Assembly (NCBI GenBank): GCA_905221615.1
Contig: CAJNDT010000580.1
Location: forward strand, 1,181,697-1,245,696
DNA: 64,000 nucleotides
Direction of reading: 5' to 3'
Source: Symbiodinium sp. CCMP2592
Taxonomy: Eukaryota; Sar; Dinophyceae; Suessiales; Symbiodiniaceae
This document shows, in pieces, positions 54,665 through 64,000 of the stretch (position 1 is the first letter of the stretch; each line of letters opens with the position of its first letter). The notes beneath the pieces were generated by a model. That model searched no databases, was not told where the DNA came from, and saw nothing but the letters and a program-made list of their open reading frames with translations. The position numbers and the translations under genes are program-made.

Positions 54665-57600
54665 TCACATGATCTTGTACGTTCCTGGGGCTAGGTCGAT
54701 GGTGCCTGCCGTGACGGCCACCTGTCGAATAGGCACGATCGTGACCATTCCGTTCTCGCCCAGCTCCAAGCGCAGCCTTCCATGCGTTCAGATTTGGGTA
54801 GTTCGACATTATCATTGTTTTCGCCGGTACACTGCATGCTTACTGAGTGACCGAGTCAAGGATAACCTGAAATCTACAAGATTGGGCCTCCATGCCAATG
54901 CCAATGACTCGCTTTCCTTGAACTTCGCAATCGACAGGTGCGCCCCGAACGACTTGCTCAAGTTTCCCATGGAGGTACGTCGGCGCTTCGGCTTTTTCTC
55001 CTTCTGTTGCGGGGTTCCGTCCATCTTGAAAACGAGTAACTCCTTCCCTTCGCCCCAGACGCGATGCGACGTTTGCCCTGCATCCTGAAATTCTCTGACG
55101 AGGGCCGCCAGTGTCACACAAGTCTCCATGCTTGGAATGTCTTTCAAGTGTTCGGGTACATCCTTCTTCTCGAGCAAAACCCGCGAATCCATCAAGTTCT
55201 CTCCGCCGAAGCTGAACCAATCGCCCAAAGCGTCGCTGACTAACTCTTTTGCGTCCTGAGAAATGCACACAAAAGGCGTTAAACATCCCGGCTGCAGTGC
55301 TTAGTCTGTGTGCTGTCCATGTCACGTGCTTCGTGCGCCAATCGCCACTTCCAAAGGAAAACCTGGGTCACTTCGATGAAACGGTTTACAAGTCGACGTG
55401 TCGAACAAGACATGGTTAACTATTTTCTAACGAGTCACACTTCTCGGTTCCTTAAAGCCTGGAAATTCTCATTCCCGGTCACCTGGAGGAAGAGGTTGCC
55501 TTCGGAGGCAATCCATGTAGCCTGCCCACTCATGTCAAGCTTGACGGGATTCGGCAGCTTGGCGACATCTTCCTCGGTGCTGTCGAACTGAAGATTCTTG
55601 TTGACATCCATCGTACTTGTTTGCCTGGGCTGCACACACTATCCCGAACTCTCGGGGCTGCAAGGCAGTCTGACTGACTATTAAAGCCAGGATGCTGCTC
55701 TGTGTACAGAAAGTCAATGTCGGTTTCCTCTGCGTTGTACTTCTTGTTGTGTGCCTTGATGATGCTTTGAGCTTCCTCTGCGATCTCCGCGTCCATGTTG
55801 AGGAATTTCTCTGCAAGGCTTGCAAGCAGGAGGAGACGTCTTGGTGACTGCAAAACGACGGATACCTGAAGGGAGAGGCCTTGCGTCTGCTCCGTGTCCG
55901 TGAGGGCCTGCATCCTCTGCACAAGTCCTTGAAAGTCCGGCCACCCCGGCAAGGCCAGTTTTCCTTTCCTAGCAGATTGGAATACGTGGTTGGCCAGTTT
56001 TTTTTTTTTTTTTGCATTTCTATCCCACACTATAGATGCCATTGTCATGGTTCGGTCGGATGCGTGGCAGTTCTCCTCGATCACCGCAAGTCCTGGCCAA
56101 ATGTCGTATCCATGCAAGTCCACCAGCATCACGCTTTTCGCGTTCGTTGGAACCATTGACTTCAACGTCTGACGTACCAAGCTTGTTCCTCCTGCCTCTT
56201 GCTTGAGTTCTTGTACGTCGGTGAGCTTTCTTCCTAGATGTGGCAGCTCGGACTTCGCCTGCGACAATCGGGTTTAATTCAGAGAAAGATTTCATAACTG
56301 GATTGCGAAGTTTCTGGAACATCCTGCCTCCGGCGATTTGAAGTCGTTCCTTGGTAGCATCTCTACGTCGTAAATTGTTCCGCTCTTGAAGCCCGGCATG
56401 TTCCTGAAGACGCTTCCGCTTCCCTTCACGAGAATTGCGAGGCCAGCCTTGGTTTGCAAACTGATGATATCACATGGGTTAGCGGCAGGCCTATACCCCC
56501 ACCCCCCGCGATCCAAAAATGCAGGCCCGGGTCCAAAGTCCCGGAGCGCTTCCCGTACACTGAATCCTCGGTTCAACCGTGGTTTTTTGGATTCAATTCC
56601 ATGATCGCGAAAATGCATGAAAGCAGCCTTCTCGAAGATCCATGTGATGTCTTTGACGGTCAGGTTCCTATCCTTCTGCATCAAAGACTGCCTGGAATGA
56701 ATTTCTCACTTCTCATGGACTAACTGCTAAGGGAATCTTCTTTAGATTCTTGAACCCGCTCACGTATACTTACTTACAATCACACAGTCTTCCTGTCGGC
56801 ACACACAAAACTCTTTCATCCTATCTAGCAATTTGGTCAGCAGCTCCAAAAAGTGCAATGCATGTTCAGACCAAGGATCGCCCACATGAAGCGAACCTTG
56901 CGTACGTTCGATTCTTTGTCGACTTTTCCTTGTTTTTCGTCCTTCTCATCGTCTTCGTTTTCCTCCTCCATGTCGTCGTCGTTCTGCTCTGCGTCCATGT
57001 CCACGTCTGCTTCCTCCTCACTTTCTTCCTTCTTGGCGAAGTCCTCCTTGGTCGCTTCGTTTAACCTGACAGAAAAGAAAACACATATACTACTTACATC
57101 ATGATGATGAAGATGAACCCAAACTCCGCATTGCCTCTCGGTGAGCAAATTCTGCGCACGATTGGGCAACACCACAATTGCCATGCTGTTCGTAGGGCTG
57201 GAGGCCAATATGTTCGTGATCGCCGTGAGGATGCCACTTGTTTTCGTTGCAGTCACGATTCCCGCAGTCGGCAGTGAGCACCACACGACATTTATGTTGG
57301 CAGCTTCCTGCCTGATGTATGTCTGGACCGAGGGCAATACCGTGCTCTCCATGTAACGCGTAGTGGTGTGGAACAAGCGCAGATTGTCCGTCATGTACAA
57401 GCCTACTTTCTTCCATGCTCGGTCGTGCGCCTCCTGCAACAAATTGACTTCAGATCTAACTAGAGGCTTTGTTAAGCGGATTCCTGTATACATTCGGCTC
57501 GTGTCCTCCATCTGCTCCACGATGTTGTTCCTCGCCTTCTCCATGTCTGCGGTCCGCCCCAGGTGCACACCGTGCGTACGAGCTAGACCCTGGACTCTCA

Positions 57601-60453
57601 CGCAATTGCTGATGCATTCAATCAAGTGACTGCAATGAATCCTGTTCGTATTGGGCTTCGTCCGACAGAACTAATTCCTTCCACGAGGTAACGGCGGCTT
57701 TGTTTGCCTTCTCCAACGCTCGAGTCGTGCGACACTGCGATTGGGCGATGAAGTCATTGACCACACACCCCTTGGCCTGAGAGTTTGGTTCAAGGGGAAA
57801 CGGCAATAATGAAAAAAGAACTTATACCAAAGACTGGAGCCAGAAGCAAGGTTTAGAAGGGTTCCCTTTTACGGGTCTCCCTCATGCCTCGAGAACGAAG
57901 GGCAGCCCCTCCCAGCTGAATCCGTTCGATGCCGACTTAATGGATGCTGCGAGCTCGTTGTCCAGGAGCCTCAGTGTTATCTTTAACTTTGCTGATCCAC
58001 CCTGCCGGAATTGACTGGTTTGCTTTCATGATTTAATATCCGAAGTTGTTTTTCAACTTGGAAGGTATTTGCGGCACCTACATTCCACAGCACATGGAGT
58101 GAATCCAAGCCTAATTGATGTTGAATATATCAAGGAAGCGATCTCCAAACATATATAAATTCAAGGAAACCAAACCAAATCTGGTAAAGTTCAAGGAAAC
58201 CAAACCAAATCCAAATCCGAATCAGGAAAACACAAACAAAAACTTAAAAAATCAATCACATTTTCCGTCTTGGGCCAACTTCGAAAACGCGATCGATTTT
58301 CCAGAAAACCAATCACAATTATATATTGCAAAAAATGATCAATCACAATCTCGGTGTTGGGCCGTTGGCCAAAACGTGATCGATTCATTTTTGCAATATC
58401 AAAACGCGATCGATTTTCCAGAAAACCAATCACACTTTCGGCCGTTAGCCAACTTCCAAATTGTGATTGATTCTGTCCGGCCAAATGGTTTCCTTGATTT
58501 TCTGTAAATTCCAGGAAGCCATCGCCAAACATATATAAATTCAAGGAAGCCATCGCCAAACATATATAAATTCAAAGAAACCATCGCCAAACATATATAA
58601 ATTCAAGGAAACCAAACCAAATCGGGTAATAGTTCAAGGAAACCAAACCAAATCGGATAATAATTAAAGGAAACCAAACTGCCGGACAGCCCGCGGTCGA
58701 ACATTTCCTGCTGCTGCACAACTGTCTCCGTTGGGAACATTTTCTGCAACTTCGGCAAAATGTACAACCACAGCAAGACGATGTCGTGAAGCTCCATCTG
58801 CTTCTCGTCGGAGAGTTGTGCTGCTTTCTGCCAAGCTACATCATGTGCACATTCCGACACGCTCATCGAAGCAAACCCAATAATTGAACTCTGTGGAACA
58901 GTACGGCCTTGGCTTTGGTGCTGGATCTCGTGGTCACCTCGCGATTGAAGTCCTGGCCATGATACGAATGAATTTATACCACTGTTTCATTTGTGTCATA
59001 TTGCTAACGGAACAATATGACGTCCTTGATGACACGTGTCGCCCACGCGCTCGCAGATCCGTCCGTTGTTTGCATGATGGACCCCCATAGCTCACTCTGC
59101 CTGAAGCGTTGAACCTGCCTCTGTTGATTTGGCAGCCACCAATCAGCTGCCAGTACGTCGATCTGCATACCTGTCAAAAGACCGCTCAGGAAAACACAAG
59201 CTGAAGCGGTTCAGGGTTGAGGCAAGGCTTAAGGGTTGATTAGGGTTGCGCCAATCCTGAGACTTCATGCTTGTAGTCGTCGTAGTGAGCTCGGATGATT
59301 TCTCTGCATTCGGCTGTCGATCTGAGCCTCAGATGTGGTGGATGGTGTTGAACCAGTAGAGCGGAGAGGTTGCACTGCGGGCTGTTACACAAGAGAAAAG
59401 CCGAGGAGCAGATTCATAATCAGGTTCTTCCGTCCGGTGTTGATTTTGTGTTTGGATACAGTGACTCTCTTGTTATAGTTGGCAACCGCAGCGCCGAGAG
59501 CATCCCGGAGGGGCGCCTTCTTGGATCTTCCTCCCTGATTCTGTTCAATTTCGATTGCGGCTGCCATTTCTGCAGCCAACACCAGCGGACTCGGTGCTTG
59601 CTTCTCTGCAGTAAGATAACCATTGCCTCAACGGAACACTGATTTCTGCGGAGTTTGAATTTATGAAACTCACATTGCGCTGCTCAACATGAGTGCATGT
59701 GCGGCCAAGCAGCGAAGTGCCTGGTAGTGATACTCAGCGGGATTTGCGTGGTAGGAGAAGCTGCATCTGATGTAACGGAACGAGTTCAGGGTGAACACGA
59801 GTTGTGCGTCGTGCAGTTCTTCGTCTGTCAATTCCAGGGGGTAAACAATGCAGACAATGGCTTGCATGATCGTCAACTTCGTTTGTCCGTCCGTAACACC
59901 GACAGCAAAGTCGTCTCCGTGCTCGCTGAAAGATCGATCACATCTGGATTTACTATTTATTGTCAGGGGCATTGAACTTGAAGTTCCTGTGCTACATCAT
60001 CGCTGCAGACTAGGCACTTTGGCAGTGAGGAAACTTCACGTCCACTGACTCGCTGGGGCGGTAGCCACGCAACAGAAACTCCAAGAAGTGCGTTTTTGTT
60101 TGTACGTTTGCTGCATGAAGCCCGTTCTTCATGTTGTGATCAAACATGAACGCCGACAAGGGAAGCCAACCCTCAGTGTTCTCTAAAGGGACGCAGGTGA
60201 TAACTCTCTGCTCCGTGGTCGCCGGCTGCGTCATGACTAAGTTGTTGATGGCCTGTCAAGGGGTCACACGACAATGTTATCCACTGCAAAAGTGCGACAC
60301 TGGTTTTGCCCGAGCCTCTTTCATGCTGTCTTTTGTCATGCGGTCTGCAACTTGTTGCCCGATGTTTCCTTTCCTCAGCATAACCTCGAACTGTGCATGA
60401 ATCTTCTGCATAACGGCCGGCATCTCCGGCGTGTCCGTGTCATGCGTCGCCAT
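54665..60453 (-). CDS. Large multi-exon gene of unknown function
   Basis: A run of well-formed exons on one strand, separated by short introns, starts at the ATG 60453 (PEMPAVMQKIHAQFEVML). Landmarks: 60240-60013 (MTQPATTEQRVITCVPLEN); 59970-59690 (IVCIVYPLELTDEELHDAQ); 59582-59420 (DALGAAVANYNKRVTVSK); 58866-58690 (MELHDIVLLWLYILPKLQKM); 57785-57625 and 57610-57100 (LLQEAHDRAWKKVGLYMTDN, VVWCSLPTAGIVTATKTSG); an acidic exon at 57065-56870; 56684-56292 (GSVFRNMPGFKSGTIYDVEM); 56267-55620 (SVMLVDLHGYDIWPGLAVIE); 55590-55435; 55258-54960; and a last piece ending TIDLAPGTYKIM at 54665. One border, 58685, looks like a GC donor, known in dinoflagellates. A run of 16 A (55998-56013 on this strand) encodes five Lys. 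It could be two genes. No family was recognised. Confidence 0.45.
58100..58690 (+). repeat. Intronic AT-rich repeat cluster with nested inverted repeats
   Basis: CCAAACATATATAAATTCAA-type units recur at 58147 and three times in 58500-58600. Inside, the segment CGCGATCGATTTTCCAG is repeated at 58289 and 58408, flanking a hairpin (TTGCAAAAAATGATCAATCAC pairs with GTGATCGATTCATTTTTGCAA). The cluster falls between two exons of the minus-strand gene and is probably intron sequence. Confidence 0.7.
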
Positions 60454-60869
60454 TCTTGCTACGTTTCGTCAGAACCGGGCTATCCGTGCTTTCAGGACTA
60501 GCCAAATGCTGAGCAATCACGAGAAGTTAAGTGCAGGGGCAGATTCAGGTCAGGGCACACGACACGAACTGCACGGATGGGACACTTCTCTGTCTTATCG
60601 CGGCACAAAGTACGTCACTGCATCCTTGAAGTTCGTGTTTAACTCAAGTTTGTCGAGTTACATCCTTGAAACTCGTCTTGACCATGTTCGCCTTCGCCCT
60701 GCGATCTGGTGTGCGCAGAGAAACCAGACTCGGCCAGCACATCTTACCTCCTCCGGAATGCCACCCTGAGGTGGAAAGCTGCGTGGCGGTGCGGAGGTGC
60801 AAGCTGGACGTTCATCATTCCTGAGTTAGACTGAAAGTTCAATAGATAGTAGTGGAAGCAGTCTTACCA

Positions 60870-63854
60870 CATCTAAACAACCAGATTCCAAACCAAGATT
60901 CCTCGAGGTCTCGGTCCGTTTCTTATGAATTCCAGTCTGGGGTATTCCTCCTGCCTGACCCCTGTTGCGACGCTGCGGTAGTACGTTGCAGCACGACGAA
61001 GATGCGGATAGTGCTTTTCAATGGATTCCGCCAGCTCCAGTACCTGTTGAGCTCGGTTTTCCTCCAGTTTGGGCCCGGTTGTTGCAGTCGTTGTATTTAT
61101 TTGTCTGAAAAACTCTTCCGTGTCGCTGCGAACAGCAGTGGGCCAGCACAGTAGCGGTGCTTGACTGGCCTGCTTGTCACTCATGTACATTTTCATGATG
61201 GCAAATACGTCACCCTGGTTGCCGCAGTTCCTCATGCGAACAGGTACGCGTTCTGATAGCTGAATGCCACGGCCATGATCCGGCAGAGCTGCAAACAGGA
61301 CCCAAATTCAGGGATGCTTCTGGCTCGGATTGACATCTGCCTTACACTTTGATGCTCCCCGCCTTCGCGTGGAAGAAACTGGAAGACATGTGGCACCCGC
61401 TTGTCAGACTTGCCTTCGGCTCGTTCCTGATACGCAGGGAAAAACTGCACCGATTGTGGAAGGAGCTCGTCCCACTTGCGAACCTGCGGCAGACTGCAGC
61501 TTCTAATGTGCGGCCTCAAACTTACCCGACTGCGTGTGCTGAGTTGGAGCTCATAGGCTGGCCTGCGTCACATGTTCGCACTGCATCATCATTCCTTTAT
61601 CTCGAAACATCGGCCCGAGACTGTCCGTGAGGATTCTGCTGATGTCTTGAGGTGTCTGGATGTACGTAGTTTGATTTAAAGCCGTTGTCACCAGGGCCAG
61701 TGTGGCGTCTCAGTAAACACATTCAGCTCATCAACAGTGCATTGCTGTGCATCAGCTACCACGCAGCAAAAAACTAACTTAAAGAACAGACTCCCTGCTG
61801 CCGAGTATCCCACATCCTCATGCGTGTGGCCTACCTGAAGATGGTTGTGTGAACTTGCTCGGAAATAGTTCATTTGCACCAAAGCGCATAGAAGCTTTGA
61901 AGTGCTCTGATGGCTAACTTCTTTCGTTGTGTTGTCTGCTTGTAAGTAGAACCTTGGTTCACCGATAGTTGCGTCGGAGTGATAAACTGAGACACGCGGT
62001 GCCAGAGTCATGCCAGGACACTCGTGGGGGAAAGGAAGATTCTTGCTTCTGTACCAGGAGAATGCCGTGTCCATCGCGCGCATGAGCTCAGAAGCAGCAC
62101 AGGCACATACAGGCACATACAGGCACACCGGCGGCCGGACCGCAACAAAAAGAAGCACTCGAATCCGGAATGCGGTTGAGCTGCAATCTCCAACGTCCAA
62201 TTCGCCCCAAGGCGCATGCCCTCATCACATGTGTAGAAGAATGCACCAACTCCGTGCACCAGGACAAGGGTGATGGTTACGTGGATGCCTCACAGGAATG
62301 CTGGGGAGTCGACCACTGAAATGTGTCACGGTTGCACTGCGGACACATGGGTTGCAACTCATCCCTCATGCTAATCAAGGCAAGACACGTGGATTCTTCT
62401 CAACCGCGGACAATTTCGGAGTTCGTTGATCTGGAAATTTCGGGAGCATGGCTTTCGCCTTGTCGTAGCTGTCCAGTATGACACAAAGCAAGTCTCGTTG
62501 TGTTTTTCTACGTTCACGTGCTTGCCAATAGACCTCACGGTCCCTCCATTGTGTGATATGATGATCAAGAAGCTCGTTGCATAGTCGTACATGGAGGGTG
62601 AAGTCCTTCTTGCTCTCTGCGATGGCTGCTTTTAGTTTGGAGCAGGTAAAACATAAAGAGTGCGTGGACTTCTTCCTGAAACGAAGGCACGGTGACCAGC
62701 GCACAAACTCCGAGTAGAAGAGCGACCTTCCTGCCACATTCACATCCTGGGATCCCCCTGCACAAAATGCTTGGTACTGCGTGAATAAGGTGCTTCCGCT
62801 GCTGTGTGGCAGCTCTCGGACTGGCAATTGCGTAGGATCCGTATCAAAACTGATCTGCTCCGTTGCTGTCTGCATCTTGTAAGCAATGAGTCGTGTCAAC
62901 ATCCGTTTCTGCAACTCGGGCGTGCTGGTAGACAAGACCTCCGCTGTAGTTAACCTTGGACTTGCCATGCACCCTCCGACTCGAAAAGTACAAATCACAA
63001 TCCTGCACCATGTTTCTATCACAAAGAAGCCAAGACGCTTCGTGGTCATCGACTCTGCTGCACTGTGGTACATGTGCATAAAGAAAACTCTCAGAGAAGC
63101 CTGCTTCAAAGCTGGCCGTTTCGACGACCTCATTTTCCGTAGGTCCATCCCATGACAAACGGATTTGCAGCGCCTCAGCCTGCTCCGTCCGATTCCTAGA
63201 AGGCACAGAAAAGCCTGCCTGCAAACTGCATGACCTGCGATACTGTAGCGCAGCTTCTTCCCGCCACCTTGTTGTAAAGACCACAACAATCCGTCCTGGG
63301 CCGCTTTGGCCAAGCTCCAGAAACGAGAGCACACGTTCGTCATGGTTTTTTTCGGTACGTGGCAGCCGCGTTCACAGCTGCAGGGATGCTTGCAAGCCTG
63401 TGCAATGCGCTTCGGTCTCATGCCGTTCGTGCTGTACGCATCCATTTCCCTATCTTCATCGCAGCGCACCGAGTGCAAACACTCCAGCCGGTCCAGGGTC
63501 AGGTCCACACGTGCCCACGCGGTACTTGAGGAGGAGGAGGAGCTTTCATCGTCGGATTCGTAGGATTCGTCTTCGTCGGATTCGGCTGGCCTTGGCAATC
63601 CGGGTTTAGGTTCAAGGTTCAGCCTGAACATAATAGACCCCAAACCCTTGCTGGGACACAGACTCTGACTCCGTCAATTCGTAGCGCTGCAGCCCACCAG
63701 TTCTGCGTTTCTTCTTCCTCGACTCAGACTCTGACTCTGTCAATTCGTACCGCTGCAGCGGAATATTGCGTTTAATACGTCGTTCTGGGATACTTTGACT
63801 GCTGGAGCTGGGAGCTCCATTCATGAAGCCTTGCAGATCGAACTGCGGCGGCAT
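60870..63854 (-). CDS. DDE transposase-like gene (DUF7869 type), multi-exon
   Basis: The minus strand starts at the ATG 63854 with Ser/Glu-rich repeats (RYELTESESES twice) and an acidic Ser run. An apparent frame change near 63640 leads to the main exon to about 62400. This contains a Cys-rich zinc-like module (HPCSCERGCHVPKK), HAVCRQAFLCLLGIGRSRLRR, and YQAFCAGG...LRFRKKSTHSLCFTCSKLKA. It ends in LLCVILDSYDKAKAMLPKFP with the first putative catalytic Asp. Later exons: 62270-62190 (HGVGAFFYTCDEGMRLGAN), 62090-61840 (RFYLQADNTTKEV and HLQVGHTHED, second acidic site and conserved His motif), 61665-61570 (TPQDISRILTDSLGPMF), 61500-61370 (RVPHVFQFLPREGG), and 61235-60870 (GDVFAIMKMYMSDKQASQAP). 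The D...QADN...GHTHED layout is that of DUF7869/RNase H-fold transposases. Relatives are numerous in dinoflagellates, and this may be a captured transposase. Confidence 0.6.
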
Positions 63855-64000
63855 AGCTGCTGTGTTCCTGACTTAATTCTCAAGTCATTCTGCCCTGAGC
63901 CATGTTCATTGTATTCAGGATTGGTCTGACATTGGTTTCATCCTATTGTAGGTCTACTTGACTCCCCGGTTCGGTCATACTGAGCCACACAAACAGAGCA
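63855..64000. other. Upstream flank of the transposase-like gene
   Basis: A short non-coding edge of the window. It should hold the promoter of the minus-strand gene starting at 63854. No TATA-like or TTTT-box element was recognised. Confidence 0.3.

Noticed and set aside
1..64000. tRNA, rRNA, spliced-leader RNA genes and CRISPR arrays
   Set aside because: I looked for T-loop words, the dinoflagellate spliced-leader sequence and regularly spaced identical repeats with unique spacers and found none. A covariance-model search (tRNAscan-SE, Infernal) would be decisive.

Overview
The window looks like nuclear DNA of a dinoflagellate, most like Symbiodiniaceae. The evidence is a gene-poor landscape peppered with degenerate TTTAGGG/CCCTAAA telomere-like motifs, genes split into many short exons, RCC1-type repeats, an MKAMKA-rich basic protein, lysine/alanine-rich proteins, and retroelements of types I recognise from these algae. 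No rRNA, tRNA, spliced-leader RNA gene or CRISPR array could be supported. Exon borders in the multi-exon genes are estimates.

Layout: 1-12.8 kb holds no gene I can support, only two families of diverged segmental duplications. 12.8-19.3 kb is non-coding with telomere-like motifs, a 72-bp repeat and an RCC1-repeat pseudogene. 19.41-23.87 kb is a sharply AT-rich island: a decayed Polinton/Maverick-like or Polinton-like-virus element with a divergently placed retroviral-type integrase and a family B DNA polymerase joined to an SF1 helicase, all broken by frameshifts and cut off on the right. 23.9-24.2 kb has two adjacent hairpins and a 49-bp tandem repeat. 24.2-30.5 kb is mostly empty.

30.58-37.38 kb (minus strand) is a Ty1/copia-type retrotransposon. 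Besides zinc knuckle, protease, integrase, reverse transcriptase and RNase H, its polyprotein carries two extra modules between the gag-like part and the integrase: a region with a faint resemblance to a DNA methyltransferase and a region with the HxD...H...R layout of a 2-oxoglutarate/Fe(II) dioxygenase. It abuts, head to head, a LINE fragment (37.4-40.1 kb, plus strand) encoding an OTU-type protease, zinc fingers and an APE-like endonuclease but no reverse transcriptase.

40.1-44.2 kb is a dense block of unrelated tandem repeats: degenerate ~50-bp repeats, C-strand telomere repeats, TAGG-like microsatellite, an array of CCCC-N5-GGGG hairpins, a purine tract, and a CG-alternating array. 42.1-47.3 kb carries plus-strand candidate genes, including the MKAMKA protein and a membrane-anchored coiled-coil protein. 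49.3-63.85 kb carries a run of minus-strand intron-rich genes: a Cys-rich protein, a Lys/Ala-rich protein, an array of near-identical 133-bp exon-intron units, an acidic/basic nuclear-type protein, a long unknown gene, and a DDE transposase-like (DUF7869-type) gene. The two gene clusters converge near 48-49 kb, as expected for the unidirectional gene clusters of dinoflagellates.
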